Shown piece by piece: positions 1-8,249 of a stretch of 57,749 bases of DNA. Source of the DNA: an uncultured Porphyromonadaceae bacterium (GTDB lineage: Bacteria; Bacteroidota; Bacteroidia; Bacteroidales; Muribaculaceae); assembly GCA_900555715.1 (NCBI GenBank), contig USMC01000014.1, positions 1 to 57,749 on the forward strand. Direction: 5' to 3'. How positions within the stretch are numbered: position 1 is the first letter of the stretch; each line of letters starts with the position of its first letter. The position numbers were made by a program, and so were the translations under genes. Below the pieces are notes generated by a model that saw nothing but the letters and a program-made list of their open reading frames with translations, was not told where the DNA came from and did no database searches.

Positions 1-17
1 TATGTGCCGATTGAATT

Positions 18-254
18 ATGGGTGCAGTCTATAAAGGGACTTTTTCAGTGCCCTCCGCGAACGTGCGGGGCATTTTTCTTGGGGTAAAATCGGGCATCCG
101 CAACATTTTTATTGGGATATGCGCAGACGCCCAGGGACACGTTGTATATAATTCGCTGTCTGACAACGCAGAGGAGTATATAAACCTTCCGGAGGCAAGT
201 GGATTGCACATCATAACAGCAGAAAAATATAGCAAGAAAGTCATTCTTCATTAA
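18..254 (+). CDS. Weak small ORF, 78 aa, unknown
   Basis: An ATG-initiated reading frame near the window edge that encodes a 78-residue basic protein without a motif I recognise. An in-frame stop lies just upstream (12-14), so it is not simply the tail of a longer gene. Codon third positions are not as GC-rich as in the confident genes nearby, and no Bacteroidetes-type promoter is evident in the few bases available. It could be a genuine small protein, a gene remnant, or chance. The stretch from 255 to 411 that follows holds nothing I can identify. Confidence 0.2.
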   Translation: MGAVYKGTFSVPSANVRGIFLGVKSGIRNIFIGICADAQGHVVYNSLSDNAEEYINLPEASGLHIITAEKYSKKVILH

Positions 255-411
255 GAAGGTGTTTGCCATATTGCTGCATATTATGAGGCTGAGCCGCAAG
301 GCTTGGTCTCATTTTGTACTGTGCAGGAGGCTTGCCTCCCTATCTTCATTTCCCCCGTCAGCGGCAAAAAGCAGTCCGGATTCTTGTCGGAGCTGTTATC
401 TTTGCCGCTTG

Positions 412-1137
412 ATGAAAATCAGACGGCAAAGCCACATATTAGCGCAGCCCGCGAAGCAGCGGATACTCACGGAAGCACCGTGGGAGTTCGGCTTCGCCAA
501 ATTCCTCGGCAGAAAACTCACACGTGCCGAACGCACCGTCATACGACCCGTCGAAAAAGCCAGAAAGACATTCCGTTCCAAGCCAGTACTGGTGATAGAT
601 CCGCCCGGAGTCGACTCCACGTATATGTTGAAGCAGTACCAGAAATACTGCCTCAGCCTCTATGAGGACACTTACTGCGTACTAATCCATCCCCGTGGCG
701 AACGACCGCCGAAGCATAAGCAGATTATAATGTTCACGCCCGGCAATCCCGATGCCCCGCGCGGACTTTCCTCCGACTTCACCCTCATGCTGAATGTCGA
801 GAAATACAAATCCGCATCTCCGTTCTACGGAGCAAAGGGACGAAACGTCCGTTGGGACAACCTCTATTGTGCTCTCTATCCGCAACTGTCCGATTGCGGC
901 GTACTCATAATACACACCGTCATGCCTACCGGACGGAAACTCAGGAAATACTCCTTCTGGCTGACAAAGCTCACCAATCTCTGTCATATCCGTGCCGAGG
1001 CGCTTCCCGAAAGTCTGCTCAGTCCGCCCGTGCAGTCGGCGTCCGTTCCCATAATCGTCGAGATTGACGATTCAAGACCGCCCAAAGCACCTCAGGACGC
1101 TCCGCCTCCTGAAGAGGCAACTCCACGACCTATATAG
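412..1137 (+). CDS. Hypothetical protein, about 241 aa, unknown family
   Basis: From the ATG at 412 the frame has the GC-rich third positions typical of real genes here. The upstream extension of the same frame (259-411) does not, so I place the start at 412. The product is basic in its first third and ends in a proline-rich acidic tail (PPKAPQDAPPPEEATPRPI). A central stretch reading NPDAPRGLSSDFTLMLNVEK faintly recalls the Walker B neighbourhood of Bacteroidales phage terminases, but there is no Walker A motif and no acidic pair where one would be needed, so I do not assign that function. It stands alone, with no phage genes beside it, and ends about 105 bp before recQ. It may be the decayed remnant of a larger gene. 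Confidence 0.5.
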   Translation: MKIRRQSHILAQPAKQRILTEAPWEFGFAKFLGRKLTRAERTVIRPVEKARKTFRSKPVLVIDPPGVDSTYMLKQYQKYCLSLYEDTYCVLIHPRGERPPKHKQIIMFTPGNPDAPRGLSSDFTLMLNVEKYKSASPFYGAKGRNVRWDNLYCALYPQLSDCGVLIIHTVMPTGRKLRKYSFWLTKLTNLCHIRAEALPESLLSPPVQSASVPIIVEIDDSRPPKAPQDAPPPEEATPRPI

Positions 1138-1201
1138 CGGTAGCCTGCTCCGCGTCCCAAAGACAAACCGCCGGCACGCGGACCTTGACATACTGTATTT
1201 T

Positions 1202-1233
1202 TTTGTGGCGTCGTGGATTATTGAGTAACTTTG
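1202..1233 (+). promoter_or_regulatory. Bacteroidetes-type promoter of recQ
   Basis: A -33 TTTG (1202-1205), a 20-base spacer and a -7 TAACTTTG (1226-1233) match the primary sigma factor consensus of Bacteroidetes (TTTG, 19-21 bases, TAnnTTTG). Transcription should start 5 to 8 bases past the -7, essentially at the recQ ATG at 1242, which would give a leaderless or nearly leaderless mRNA. Confidence 0.7.
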
Positions 1234-1241
1234 CAGTTGTT

Positions 1242-3368
1242 ATGACAGAATCTATGCGCACAAGAGCCGAGGCTCTCCTTTCCCGTTTCTATGGCTATCA
1301 TTCGTTCCGTCCCGGGCAGTTCGATGTGATTGAGGCAGTCGCTTCAGGGCGTGATGCCGTCGTCATCATGCCTACCGGCGGCGGAAAGTCGATATGCTAT
1401 CAGATTCCGGCCCTTATGGCGTCCGAAGGGTGCGCACTTGTGGTGTCGCCCCTCATAGCGCTCATGCAGGACCAGACGCAAGGGCTCATTGCAAACGGTA
1501 TCCCCGCTGCCGCCCTCCATTCCAATCAGAACGAAGGCGACAACCGCAGCATCATGGAAGCTGCCGCCGCAGGGAAGATAAAGCTTCTCTACGTTTCGCC
1601 GGAGCGCTTGCTTGCCGACATCGACTGGTTCAGTCGGATAAAGGTCAGTCTGTTCGCCATTGACGAAGCACATTGCATCTCTCAGTGGGGACACGATTTC
1701 CGACCCGTCTATACCGAGCTTTCCAAAGTCAAGGAAACTTTCCCGGGAGTTCCTGTCATGGCTCTGACAGCCACTGCCGACAGGCTGACGCGTAGCGACA
1801 TCATAGCCCAGCTGCATCTGACCGACCCGTATTGCCTCCTGTCATCATTCGACCGTCCGAACATATCACTCTCCGTATATGCCAATCCGGGCGCGAGGCA
1901 GCGCAATCAGTTCATCGTGCGCCTCGCTCAGAAATATCCTCAGGATTCAGGTATTGTCTATTGCCTCTCCCGCAAAGGCGCCGAGGAAGCCACGGCGGCG
2001 CTGTCCGCGCTCGGGCTGCGTGCCGTGTGCTACCATGCCGGCATGTCGCCTAACGCACGCGACGCTTCCCTGCGCACCTTCCTTGCCGGGCGTGCACAGG
2101 TGGTGTGTGCCACTGTCGCTTTCGGCATGGGCATCGACAAAAGCAATATCCGGTGGGTGGTGCACGTCAACATGCCCGGTAATATCGAGAGCTACTATCA
2201 GGAAATAGGACGTGCCGGGCGCGACGGACTGCCAGCCGAGGCGGTGCTGTTCTATTCGCTTCAGGATGTGATTCTGCGGCGCAATTTCGCAGAGGAATCG
2301 GGGCAGCCGCTTGTCAATAAAGAGAAGCTGCGGCGGATGCAGGAATACGCCGAAGCACGTGTGTGCCGCCGGCGCATCCTCCTGAGCTATTTCAGCGAGG
2401 AACGGCTGTGCGACTGCGGCAACTGCGACAACTGCCGCCGTCCGCCGCAGCGCTTCGACGGTTCTGTTCTCGCTCAGAAGGCCCTCAGCGGAGTCATGCG
2501 TACCGGTATGAAGGCGGGCATACGTATGCTCATAGGCATTCTTCGCGGTGTCTCACGCTTCGACATACGCAACGCCGGCTACGACCGGCTCCCCACTTTC
2601 GGATGCGGCAGCGACCTGTCTGAGGAAGAATGGCTCGATTATATAACGCAGATGGTGCAGCTCGGAGCGATGGAAATCGCTTATGAGGATGCCAATCACC
2701 TCCGCCCTACGCCAATGGGCTTGCGTGTGTTGCGTGGCGAAGAAAAACTTGTCCTCTCGCTCTACACAGGCACCGCCGAGATGCGGAAAACAAAGAAAGC
2801 CAAGGGTAGGGAAGTCTCGTCCGATCCCGTGCAGCAGCTTTTCGAGCAGCTCAAAGCCGTACGCGCCGATGTCGCAAGGATGCAGAATGTGCCTCCATAT
2901 ATCGTCTTTACCGACGCGGCATTGCTCGACATGGCAAAGCGTAAGCCTACGACATTGACAGACTTCCTTGCCGTAAGCGGCGTAGGTGAGGTCAAGGGAG
3001 TGCGCTACGGCAAACGTTTCATATCGGAGATACGCAAGTTCACCGGACTGAGCGCCACAGAGCGCGGAGCGACATACCGCGAGACGCTCGTGCTCTTCAA
3101 CGCCGGATGTTCCGTCGCCGAAATCGCGCAGACCAAAAACATCAGGGAGAGCACAGTCTATGCACATTTTGCCAATCTTATCGACAACGGACTCATCACA
3201 GCATTCCACAGAATCATCAGCGCCGACGACTATCGCGCCATATCGGCAGAGCTCGACAACGGAGCACCGGGAGTTTTCGAAAAACTGAACGGCCGCTATC
3301 CCTCTGGACTTGTTGACGTTGTGAACGCTATAAAGAGAGCTGTGGCAAGGAAAAAAGGCGAATCGTGA
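1242..3368 (+). CDS. recQ: ATP-dependent DNA helicase RecQ
   Basis: A 708-residue 3'-5' DNA helicase for recombination and stalled-fork repair. The order of domains is RecA-like core with Walker A TGGGKS near residue 46 and DEAH box near 141, second helicase lobe with the arginine-finger region (QEIGRAGRDG), zinc-binding subdomain with four cysteines (CRRR and CDCGNCDNC), RecQ-C winged helix, HRDC domain (VFTDAALLDMAKRKP onward), and an extra C-terminal helix-turn-helix (SVAEIAQTKNIRESTVYAH). That last module is seen in RecQ proteins of Bacteroidota and Firmicutes. I start at 1242 and not at an upstream ATG (1185), because the promoter lies between them and homologues begin close to the FRPGQ motif. 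The second in-frame ATG at 1254 is a reasonable alternative if the mRNA begins past 1242. Confidence 0.95.
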   Translation: MTESMRTRAEALLSRFYGYHSFRPGQFDVIEAVASGRDAVVIMPTGGGKSICYQIPALMASEGCALVVSPLIALMQDQTQGLIANGIPAAALHSNQNEGDNRSIMEAAAAGKIKLLYVSPERLLADIDWFSRIKVSLFAIDEAHCISQWGHDFRPVYTELSKVKETFPGVPVMALTATADRLTRSDIIAQLHLTDPYCLLSSFDRPNISLSVYANPGARQRNQFIVRLAQKYPQDSGIVYCLSRKGAEEATAALSALGLRAVCYHAGMSPNARDASLRTFLAGRAQVVCATVAFGMGIDKSNIRWVVHVNMPGNIESYYQEIGRAGRDGLPAEAVLFYSLQDVILRRNFAEESGQPLVNKEKLRRMQEYAEARVCRRRILLSYFSEERLCDCGNCDNCRRPPQRFDGSVLAQKALSGVMRTGMKAGIRMLIGILRGVSRFDIRNAGYDRLPTFGCGSDLSEEEWLDYITQMVQLGAMEIAYEDANHLRPTPMGLRVLRGEEKLVLSLYTGTAEMRKTKKAKGREVSSDPVQQLFEQLKAVRADVARMQNVPPYIVFTDAALLDMAKRKPTTLTDFLAVSGVGEVKGVRYGKRFISEIRKFTGLSATERGATYRETLVLFNAGCSVAEIAQTKNIRESTVYAHFANLIDNGLITAFHRIISADDYRAISAELDNGAPGVFEKLNGRYPSGLVDVVNAIKRAVARKKGES

Positions 3369-3397
3369 ATAAAGTTGCAAATTTTATGCACAATTTT

Positions 3398-3428
3398 TTT
3401 GGAAATCGGCATATATTTGTTACTTTTG
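3398..3428 (+). promoter_or_regulatory. Promoter of the zapB-like/zapA unit
   Basis: TTTG at 3398-3401, 19-base spacer, TACTTTTG at 3421-3428. This is a full match to the Bacteroidetes -33/-7 consensus. The ATG of the next gene is 15 bases beyond the -7, so the leader is only about ten bases. Confidence 0.7.
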
Positions 3429-3443
3429 TGAAAATTTGAAAAA

Positions 3444-3743
3444 ATGGCAAAGGATCTCTCCGAGCAACTGAGCCGTCTGGGGCACAAATGCGAGCTGCTT
3501 GTGACGCGTTTCGCAACCTTAAAACGCGACAATGAAGAACTCCGCGCCCGACAGCAGGAACTGCTGGGCGAAATAGACTCGCTGAGGCGACAGAACGAGC
3601 AGATGAGCACTGAACTTCATTTTCTGAAAATTTCAGGCGCCATTGCTCCGGCAACACAGTCCGCAAAAGAGGCCAGAGCCATTATATCAGATTTAGTGCG
3701 GGAAATCGACGCTTGCGTCGCTGACTTGATGAAAGACATATAG
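3444..3743 (+). CDS. ZapB-like coiled-coil protein
   Basis: A 99-residue protein that is mostly heptad-like coiled coil in its first 65 residues (LRARQQELLGEIDSLRRQNE), rich in Leu, Glu, Arg and Gln, with no signal peptide or membrane segment. It sits 19 bases upstream of zapA and shares its promoter. In Bacteroidales a short coiled-coil ORF commonly precedes zapA, and its size and composition resemble ZapB, the division-ring factor of gammaproteobacteria. A role at the Z-ring is inferred from position and coiled coil only. Confidence 0.75.
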   Translation: MAKDLSEQLSRLGHKCELLVTRFATLKRDNEELRARQQELLGEIDSLRRQNEQMSTELHFLKISGAIAPATQSAKEARAIISDLVREIDACVADLMKDI

Positions 3744-3762
3744 CCCTGCATCCCACGAGCCG

Positions 3763-4059
3763 ATGGAACAGTCGAATCAACACGAGATGATAATCAGAAT
3801 AGCAGGCGCAGAACCATTCAGGCTGCCTGTCGCGGAGGACGAAGAGTCGTTCTACCGTTATATAATTGAAAGAATCAATGAGAACCTGCAAAAGTTCCGC
3901 TTCGGCAAAAACGCCGATACTGAGAACGTTGCATTGGCTAAAGTAGCTTTATACTACGCTTACATGTTCTACAAGTCGAACAACATTCTGCGTTCGCAGT
4001 CGGACATGCTCGGCGAGTTCGAAGCTCGCATCGACAATCTGCTTGCCGGGACCGACTGA
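3763..4059 (+). CDS. zapA: Cell division protein ZapA
   Basis: 98 residues matching the ZapA family in length and layout: an N-terminal beta-rich head (MIIRIAGAEPFRLPVAEDEE), a central helical region with the conserved ALAKVALYYAYMF helix, and a C-terminal coiled coil. ZapA binds FtsZ and bundles its protofilaments at mid-cell. It follows the ZapB-like gene by 19 bases and is followed by a structured non-coding region and rny, a neighbourhood common in Bacteroidales. Confidence 0.9.
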   Translation: MEQSNQHEMIIRIAGAEPFRLPVAEDEESFYRYIIERINENLQKFRFGKNADTENVALAKVALYYAYMFYKSNNILRSQSDMLGEFEARIDNLLAGTD

Positions 4060-4060
4060 A

Positions 4061-4200
4061 CGCCCGGTTATCAACGGGATGCCTTGGCAACCCCTTCATA
4101 GTAGCGGCGCCGGCAGCTGTATAAGCCGGCACGCAGAGAATATCTTCCGCACTCATGCGCCGAAGGGCATACTGTGCCCCGGCTTAGAGTGCTTTTTTAT
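4061..4200 (+). ncRNA. ssrS: Candidate 6S RNA between zapA and rny
   Basis: The 168 bases between zapA and rny contain no ORF but fold on paper into a long rod. A basal stem pairs CGGGATGCC (4075-4083) with GGCAT (4166-4170) and CCCG (4178-4181), with a six-base bulge between the two halves. A large internal bubble follows, then an apical hairpin GCCGGC (4109-4114) / GCCGGC (4125-4130). A T6 run (4193-4198) could end the transcript. A rod with a central bubble is the hallmark of 6S RNA, which mimics an open promoter and sequesters RNA polymerase, and in many bacteria ssrS lies directly downstream of zapA. No separate promoter is visible, so it may be processed from the zapBA transcript. A plain intergenic attenuator is the alternative. 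Confidence 0.4.
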
Positions 4201-4227
4201 TAATTAAACATCAGCATTATAGATAAA

Positions 4228-5772
4228 ATGTTAATGTATCTCATTTATTTAGCCATTGCAGTCGTCGCTGCCGGTATCGCCATCGGCATCACGCTGCTGG
4301 TTCAGAGAAAGGCTGCCGCTACACGTGCAAAGCAGATTGTGGAAGACGCCATGCGACAGGCCGACGACCTCAAGCGGGACAAAGTTCTCGAAGGACGCGA
4401 AGAAGCCCTCAAGATAACTTCTGAAGCCGAGAAACAGGCGCAGCAGAAAATGTCGAAACTGCAGTCGGCAGAAGCCAAGATGAAGCAACGTGAGCTCCAG
4501 CTCAACGCACAGCAGAGCGAGAACCAGCGCACACGCAACGAGCTCGATGGATTACGTCAGAATCTCGACGCACAGCAGCTTGTCATCAACAACCGCCAGG
4601 CACAGCTCGACGATATGCACCATCAGGCACAGGACCTTCTGGAACACATTTCGGGACTGTCGTCGGCAGAGGCTAAGGAAAAACTCATCGAAAGCCTCAA
4701 GGACGAAGCCAAGACAGCTGCGGCATCGTATATCAACGACATCATGGACGATGCAAAGCTCACCGCAAACAAGGAAGCCCGTCGCATCGTCGTACAGAGC
4801 ATACAGCGCGTCGCAACAGAAACTGCCATCGAGAACTCTGTGACAGTCTTCCATATCGACTCCGACGAAATCAAGGGACGCATCATCGGTCGCGAAGGCC
4901 GCAACATCCGCGCCATCGAGGCCGCTACAGGCATTGAAATCATTGTCGACGATACTCCCGAGGCTATCGTTCTCAGCGGCTTCGACCCCGTGCGCCGTGA
5001 AATCGCACGTCTGGCGCTCCATCAGCTCGTCGCCGACGGACGCATACACCCCGCACGCATCGAGGAAGTTGTCGCAAAGGTGCGCAAGCAGATAGAGCAG
5101 GAAATAATCGAGACAGGACAGCGCACTGCCATCGACCTTGGCATCCACGGTCTGCATCCCGAACTTATCCGCCTCGTCGGAAAGATGAAATACCGCTCCA
5201 GCTACGGGCAGAACCTTCTCCAGCACTCGCGCGAGACTGCAAACCTCTGCGCCGTCATGGCATCCGAACTCGGACTTAATCCCAAGAAGGCGCGCCGCGC
5301 TGGTCTGCTGCACGATATAGGCAAGGTGCCCGACGAAGAGCCCGAACTGCCGCACGCACTTCTCGGTATGAAGCTTGCCGAGAAATACAAGGAGAAACCG
5401 GAAATCTGCAATGCCATCGGCGCTCACCACGACGAAGTGGAGCAGACATCGCTTCTCGCTCCCATCGTGCAGGTATGCGACGCTATCTCCGGTGCCCGTC
5501 CCGGCGCACGCCGCGAAATTGTCGAAGCATACATCAAGCGTCTCAACGACCTCGAGCAGCTTGCCATGTCATATCCCGGCGTCATCAAGACCTACGCCAT
5601 CCAGGCAGGTCGTGAGCTACGTGTGATTGTCGGAGCCGACAAGATCGACGATGCCGAGACCGAAAAACTCTCGTCTGAAATAGCACGCCGCATCCAGGAT
5701 GAGATGACATATCCCGGACAGGTGAAGATCACCGTCATCCGCGAGACACGCTCAGTAAGTTTCGCCAAATAA
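4228..5772 (+). CDS. rny: Ribonuclease Y
   Basis: 514-residue endoribonuclease that starts bulk mRNA decay at the membrane. Order: one N-terminal transmembrane helix (YLIYLAIAVVAAGIAIGITL), a long coiled coil to about residue 190, a KH RNA-binding domain (GRIIGREGRNIRAIE), then an HD domain with LLHDIGK supplying the metal-binding His-Asp pair. The length is normal for the family. The third codon is also ATG, so the protein may start two residues later. ricT follows after six bases. RicT (with YlbF and YmcA) is known to modulate RNase Y in Bacillus, so this pairing of rny and ricT is suggestive of a conserved functional link. Confidence 0.95.
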   Translation: MLMYLIYLAIAVVAAGIAIGITLLVQRKAAATRAKQIVEDAMRQADDLKRDKVLEGREEALKITSEAEKQAQQKMSKLQSAEAKMKQRELQLNAQQSENQRTRNELDGLRQNLDAQQLVINNRQAQLDDMHHQAQDLLEHISGLSSAEAKEKLIESLKDEAKTAAASYINDIMDDAKLTANKEARRIVVQSIQRVATETAIENSVTVFHIDSDEIKGRIIGREGRNIRAIEAATGIEIIVDDTPEAIVLSGFDPVRREIARLALHQLVADGRIHPARIEEVVAKVRKQIEQEIIETGQRTAIDLGIHGLHPELIRLVGKMKYRSSYGQNLLQHSRETANLCAVMASELGLNPKKARRAGLLHDIGKVPDEEPELPHALLGMKLAEKYKEKPEICNAIGAHHDEVEQTSLLAPIVQVCDAISGARPGARREIVEAYIKRLNDLEQLAMSYPGVIKTYAIQAGRELRVIVGADKIDDAETEKLSSEIARRIQDEMTYPGQVKITVIRETRSVSFAK

Positions 5773-5778
5773 GGCGCC

Positions 5779-7125
5779 ATGGCAACTACCGATAACAGCA
5801 GGGACGCGCTCATGCGCGAGCCCGAAGAAAACGGAATGCCATCTCAGGACAGCGCACCCGAAAACACCGGATGTCATTGTCCGAGAATCGGCGACTGCAA
5901 GCGGCGCAAGCTTCATAGTTTCAACTGGCTTGAAGATATCCCCGGCGGATGTGCCGACAGCGATATCGTCGAAGTGCAGTTCAAGAACACCCGAAAGGGA
6001 TACTACCTCAATGCGACCAATCTGCCGCTTGTCATAGGCGACGTCGTCGCTGTCGAGGCTGCACCCGGTCACGACATAGGCACCGTCTCCATGACAGGTG
6101 CCCTCGCGGAGCTGCGTATGCGCAAGGCGAATCCCCGGAATGCATCCGCTGAGGTGAAGCGTGTTTTTCGCAAGGCAAAACCCAGCGACATAGAAAAATT
6201 CGAAGAGGCGAAGGCTCGCGAAGACGACACAATGATACGCTCGCGCAAGATTGCCGCAGAGCTCGGGCTGAATATGAAAATCGGCGACGTCGAGTATCAG
6301 GGCGATGGCAATAAGGCGATATTCTATTATATCGCCGACCAGCGCGTCGACTTCCGCCAGCTCATCAAGATTCTCGCGGAGACATTCAAGGTCCGCATTG
6401 AGATGAAGCAGATAGGCGCACGTCAGGAAGCGGGACGTATCGGCGGTATAGGACCGTGCGGACGTCCGCTATGCTGCTCGCAGTGGATGTCCAATTTCGT
6501 ATCTGTCGCTACAAGCGCCGCACGATATCAGGATATCTCACTAAATCCGCAGAAACTGGCGGGACAGTGCGCGAAGCTCAAATGCTGTCTCAATTTCGAG
6601 GTCGATGTCTACGTCGAGGCCTCCAGGCGTATGCCGCCGAGAGATGTAAGGCTCGAAACGGCAGATGCGACATACTATCATTTCAAGTCCGACATCTTCA
6701 ACCGCCTTGTCACATACTCTACCGATAAAAGCATTGCTGCCAATCTGGTTACATTGCCGGCAAAGCGTGTGTTCGAGATAATTGAACTCAACAAAGCCGG
6801 TGAGAAACCTCTCACTCTGACCGAAGAACCGGAGAAAAAGGCTAAGCCGCGTTCCGACTTCGGCGATATACTCGGAGGTGAGGAAGATATCAGCCGCTTC
6901 GACAAGAAAAAGAAGAAACGTCGCAAGCCGCAGGATCAGAACCGCCGCGAGCCGCGTCAGGACGGTGGACAGCAGAAGAATCAGGCAGACACCAAAGAGG
7001 CTCCGCAGAACAACGACAGGGCGCCGCAGGGACAGAAAAACAAGAAGTTCAAACCTAAGAAACGCAATCAGGACGACTCCAAAGAAGGCAGGAATACCGA
7101 TGAACGTCAGGAAAAAAAAGATTAG
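5779..7125 (+). CDS. ricT: PSP1-domain protein RicT
   Basis: 448 residues. After a variable N-terminus with cysteines (CHCPRIGDC) comes the PSP1 domain: VVAVEAAPGHDIGTVSMTG, then the conserved RQEAGRIGGIGPCGRPLCC and AKLKCCLNFE cysteine motifs that in Bacillus RicT take part in Fe-S cluster binding. The last 110 residues are a highly charged Lys/Arg/Gln/Asp tail (DKKKKKRRKPQDQNRREPRQ region), probably disordered and RNA-binding. In Bacteroidota this family is the usual downstream partner of DNA-metabolism or RNA-decay genes. Here it follows rny and overlaps gldH by 26 bases. Confidence 0.88.
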   Translation: MATTDNSRDALMREPEENGMPSQDSAPENTGCHCPRIGDCKRRKLHSFNWLEDIPGGCADSDIVEVQFKNTRKGYYLNATNLPLVIGDVVAVEAAPGHDIGTVSMTGALAELRMRKANPRNASAEVKRVFRKAKPSDIEKFEEAKAREDDTMIRSRKIAAELGLNMKIGDVEYQGDGNKAIFYYIADQRVDFRQLIKILAETFKVRIEMKQIGARQEAGRIGGIGPCGRPLCCSQWMSNFVSVATSAARYQDISLNPQKLAGQCAKLKCCLNFEVDVYVEASRRMPPRDVRLETADATYYHFKSDIFNRLVTYSTDKSIAANLVTLPAKRVFEIIELNKAGEKPLTLTEEPEKKAKPRSDFGDILGGEEDISRFDKKKKKRRKPQDQNRREPRQDGGQQKNQADTKEAPQNNDRAPQGQKNKKFKPKKRNQDDSKEGRNTDERQEKKD

Positions 7126-7603
7126 AATGACAGCAATGGCAGGTGCCGCTCTTCTGGCGGCATCCTGCAGCATCGGGGGGCATCATGGAAATGGCGACGA
7201 TAACTTTTTCAGCGCTTTCACCACTTTTGACGATGCACAGTGGATTTATGCCGATGGTATCGAATACGTGGTCGACACTCTGAAAAACCGCTCTGCGTCG
7301 GGCGACTTTGTGCTGACATTAAGGCACACTCCCGCTTACGAATACAGCAATATCTGGCTGGAGGTAGACTATAATCTTGACGAGGGCGGCGGATGCTGCG
7401 ACACTTTCAACATCATACTCGCCGACGACTACGGACGCTGGCGTGGTAAAGGCACAGGCGCGTCGTTCTGCATTTCCGACACTATCATACGCAATGTTCC
7501 CCTGCAGCAGCGACAGCGGATAGGGCTGAGGCATATCATGCGGACAGACACATTGCACGATATAGAACTGATAGGGCTTACTTATCTGCCCGACAATAAT
7601 TGA
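7100..7603 (+). CDS. gldH: Gliding-motility-type lipoprotein GldH
   Basis: 168-residue lipoprotein. I choose the ATG at 7100, inside the end of ricT, because it gives a basic n-region (NVRKKKIR) before the hydrophobic stretch and lipobox (LLAASC). The ATG at 7127 would remove the positive charges. The mature part is a beta-sandwich with the GldH-like features W..AD, LTLRHTPAYEYSNIWLEV and a RWRGKGTG turn. GldH is an accessory lipoprotein of gliding motility and type IX secretion in Flavobacteriia. Non-gliding Bacteroidales keep it in a ricT-gldH arrangement. Its presence fits the type-IX-like cargo genes elsewhere in the window. Confidence 0.75.
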   Translation: MNVRKKKIRMTAMAGAALLAASCSIGGHHGNGDDNFFSAFTTFDDAQWIYADGIEYVVDTLKNRSASGDFVLTLRHTPAYEYSNIWLEVDYNLDEGGGCCDTFNIILADDYGRWRGKGTGASFCISDTIIRNVPLQQRQRIGLRHIMRTDTLHDIELIGLTYLPDNN

Positions 7604-7607
7604 TACT

Positions 7608-8249
7608 ATGACCGTCAGCAAGTTTGATGGCTATATTTTCGATATGGACGGCACATTGTGGGATGCCGTCGGCAGCTATTGCGCAATCTGGAATGCCACG
7701 ATAGCTCAGACCGGTCTGCGTTCTCCTCAGGTGAGCTACGACAGGCTTGTTCCTCTTATGGGACGTCCCATAGGCGACATCATGCGTGTGCTCGTCGGCG
7801 ACGTGCCGGCAAGGGAGGAGTTTCTCGAAAGACTCTTTGCCAATGAGTCTTCCATGATGCCCGTTCTCGGCGGAAGGCTGTATCCTGGTGTCAGGGAAAC
7901 ACTTGAGGAACTTTCGCGCAACAGCCGGCTGTTCATGGTGAGCAACTGCGGTCCGGACGGTATCCGGAACTTTCTGAAATTCACAGGTCTCGGCGAAATT
8001 ATGACCGACCATCTCTCCTTCGGAGAAAACGGATGTGAGAAAGATGTGAACATACGCACCATCGTCGAACGTTATAACTTAAGAAAGCCGTTGTACGTCG
8101 GCGATGTTCAGCGCGACTGCGACGAATCGCACCGTGCCGGCGTTCCTTTTGCCTGGGCAAGCTATGGATTCGGCACAGACGTCGTCGGAGCCGAGTTTGT
8201 GCTGCGTGCCCCGGAAGATCTACTTAATCTATATAGCTTACTGACATGA
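7608..8249 (+). CDS. HAD-family phosphatase (phosphoglycolate phosphatase-like)
   Basis: 213 residues. HAD motif I is FDMDGTLWD (nucleophile and acid/base Asp), motif II is the MVSNCG stretch, and motif IV is YVGDVQRDCDESHRAG near the C-terminus. A helical cap of about 60 residues lies between motifs I and II, which makes it a type C1 HAD and suggests a small phosphorylated metabolite such as phosphoglycolate or a sugar phosphate. It starts four bases after gldH, and its stop overlaps the start of the M24 peptidase gene (ATGA), so the genes are translationally coupled. The exact substrate cannot be read from sequence. Confidence 0.88.
   Translation: MTVSKFDGYIFDMDGTLWDAVGSYCAIWNATIAQTGLRSPQVSYDRLVPLMGRPIGDIMRVLVGDVPAREEFLERLFANESSMMPVLGGRLYPGVRETLEELSRNSRLFMVSNCGPDGIRNFLKFTGLGEIMTDHLSFGENGCEKDVNIRTIVERYNLRKPLYVGDVQRDCDESHRAGVPFAWASYGFGTDVVGAEFVLRAPEDLLNLYSLLT

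Noticed and set aside
259..411. N-terminal extension of the 241-aa unknown protein
   Set aside because: Composition and codon use of this stretch are unlike a coding region; the ATG at 412 marks where coding bias begins.
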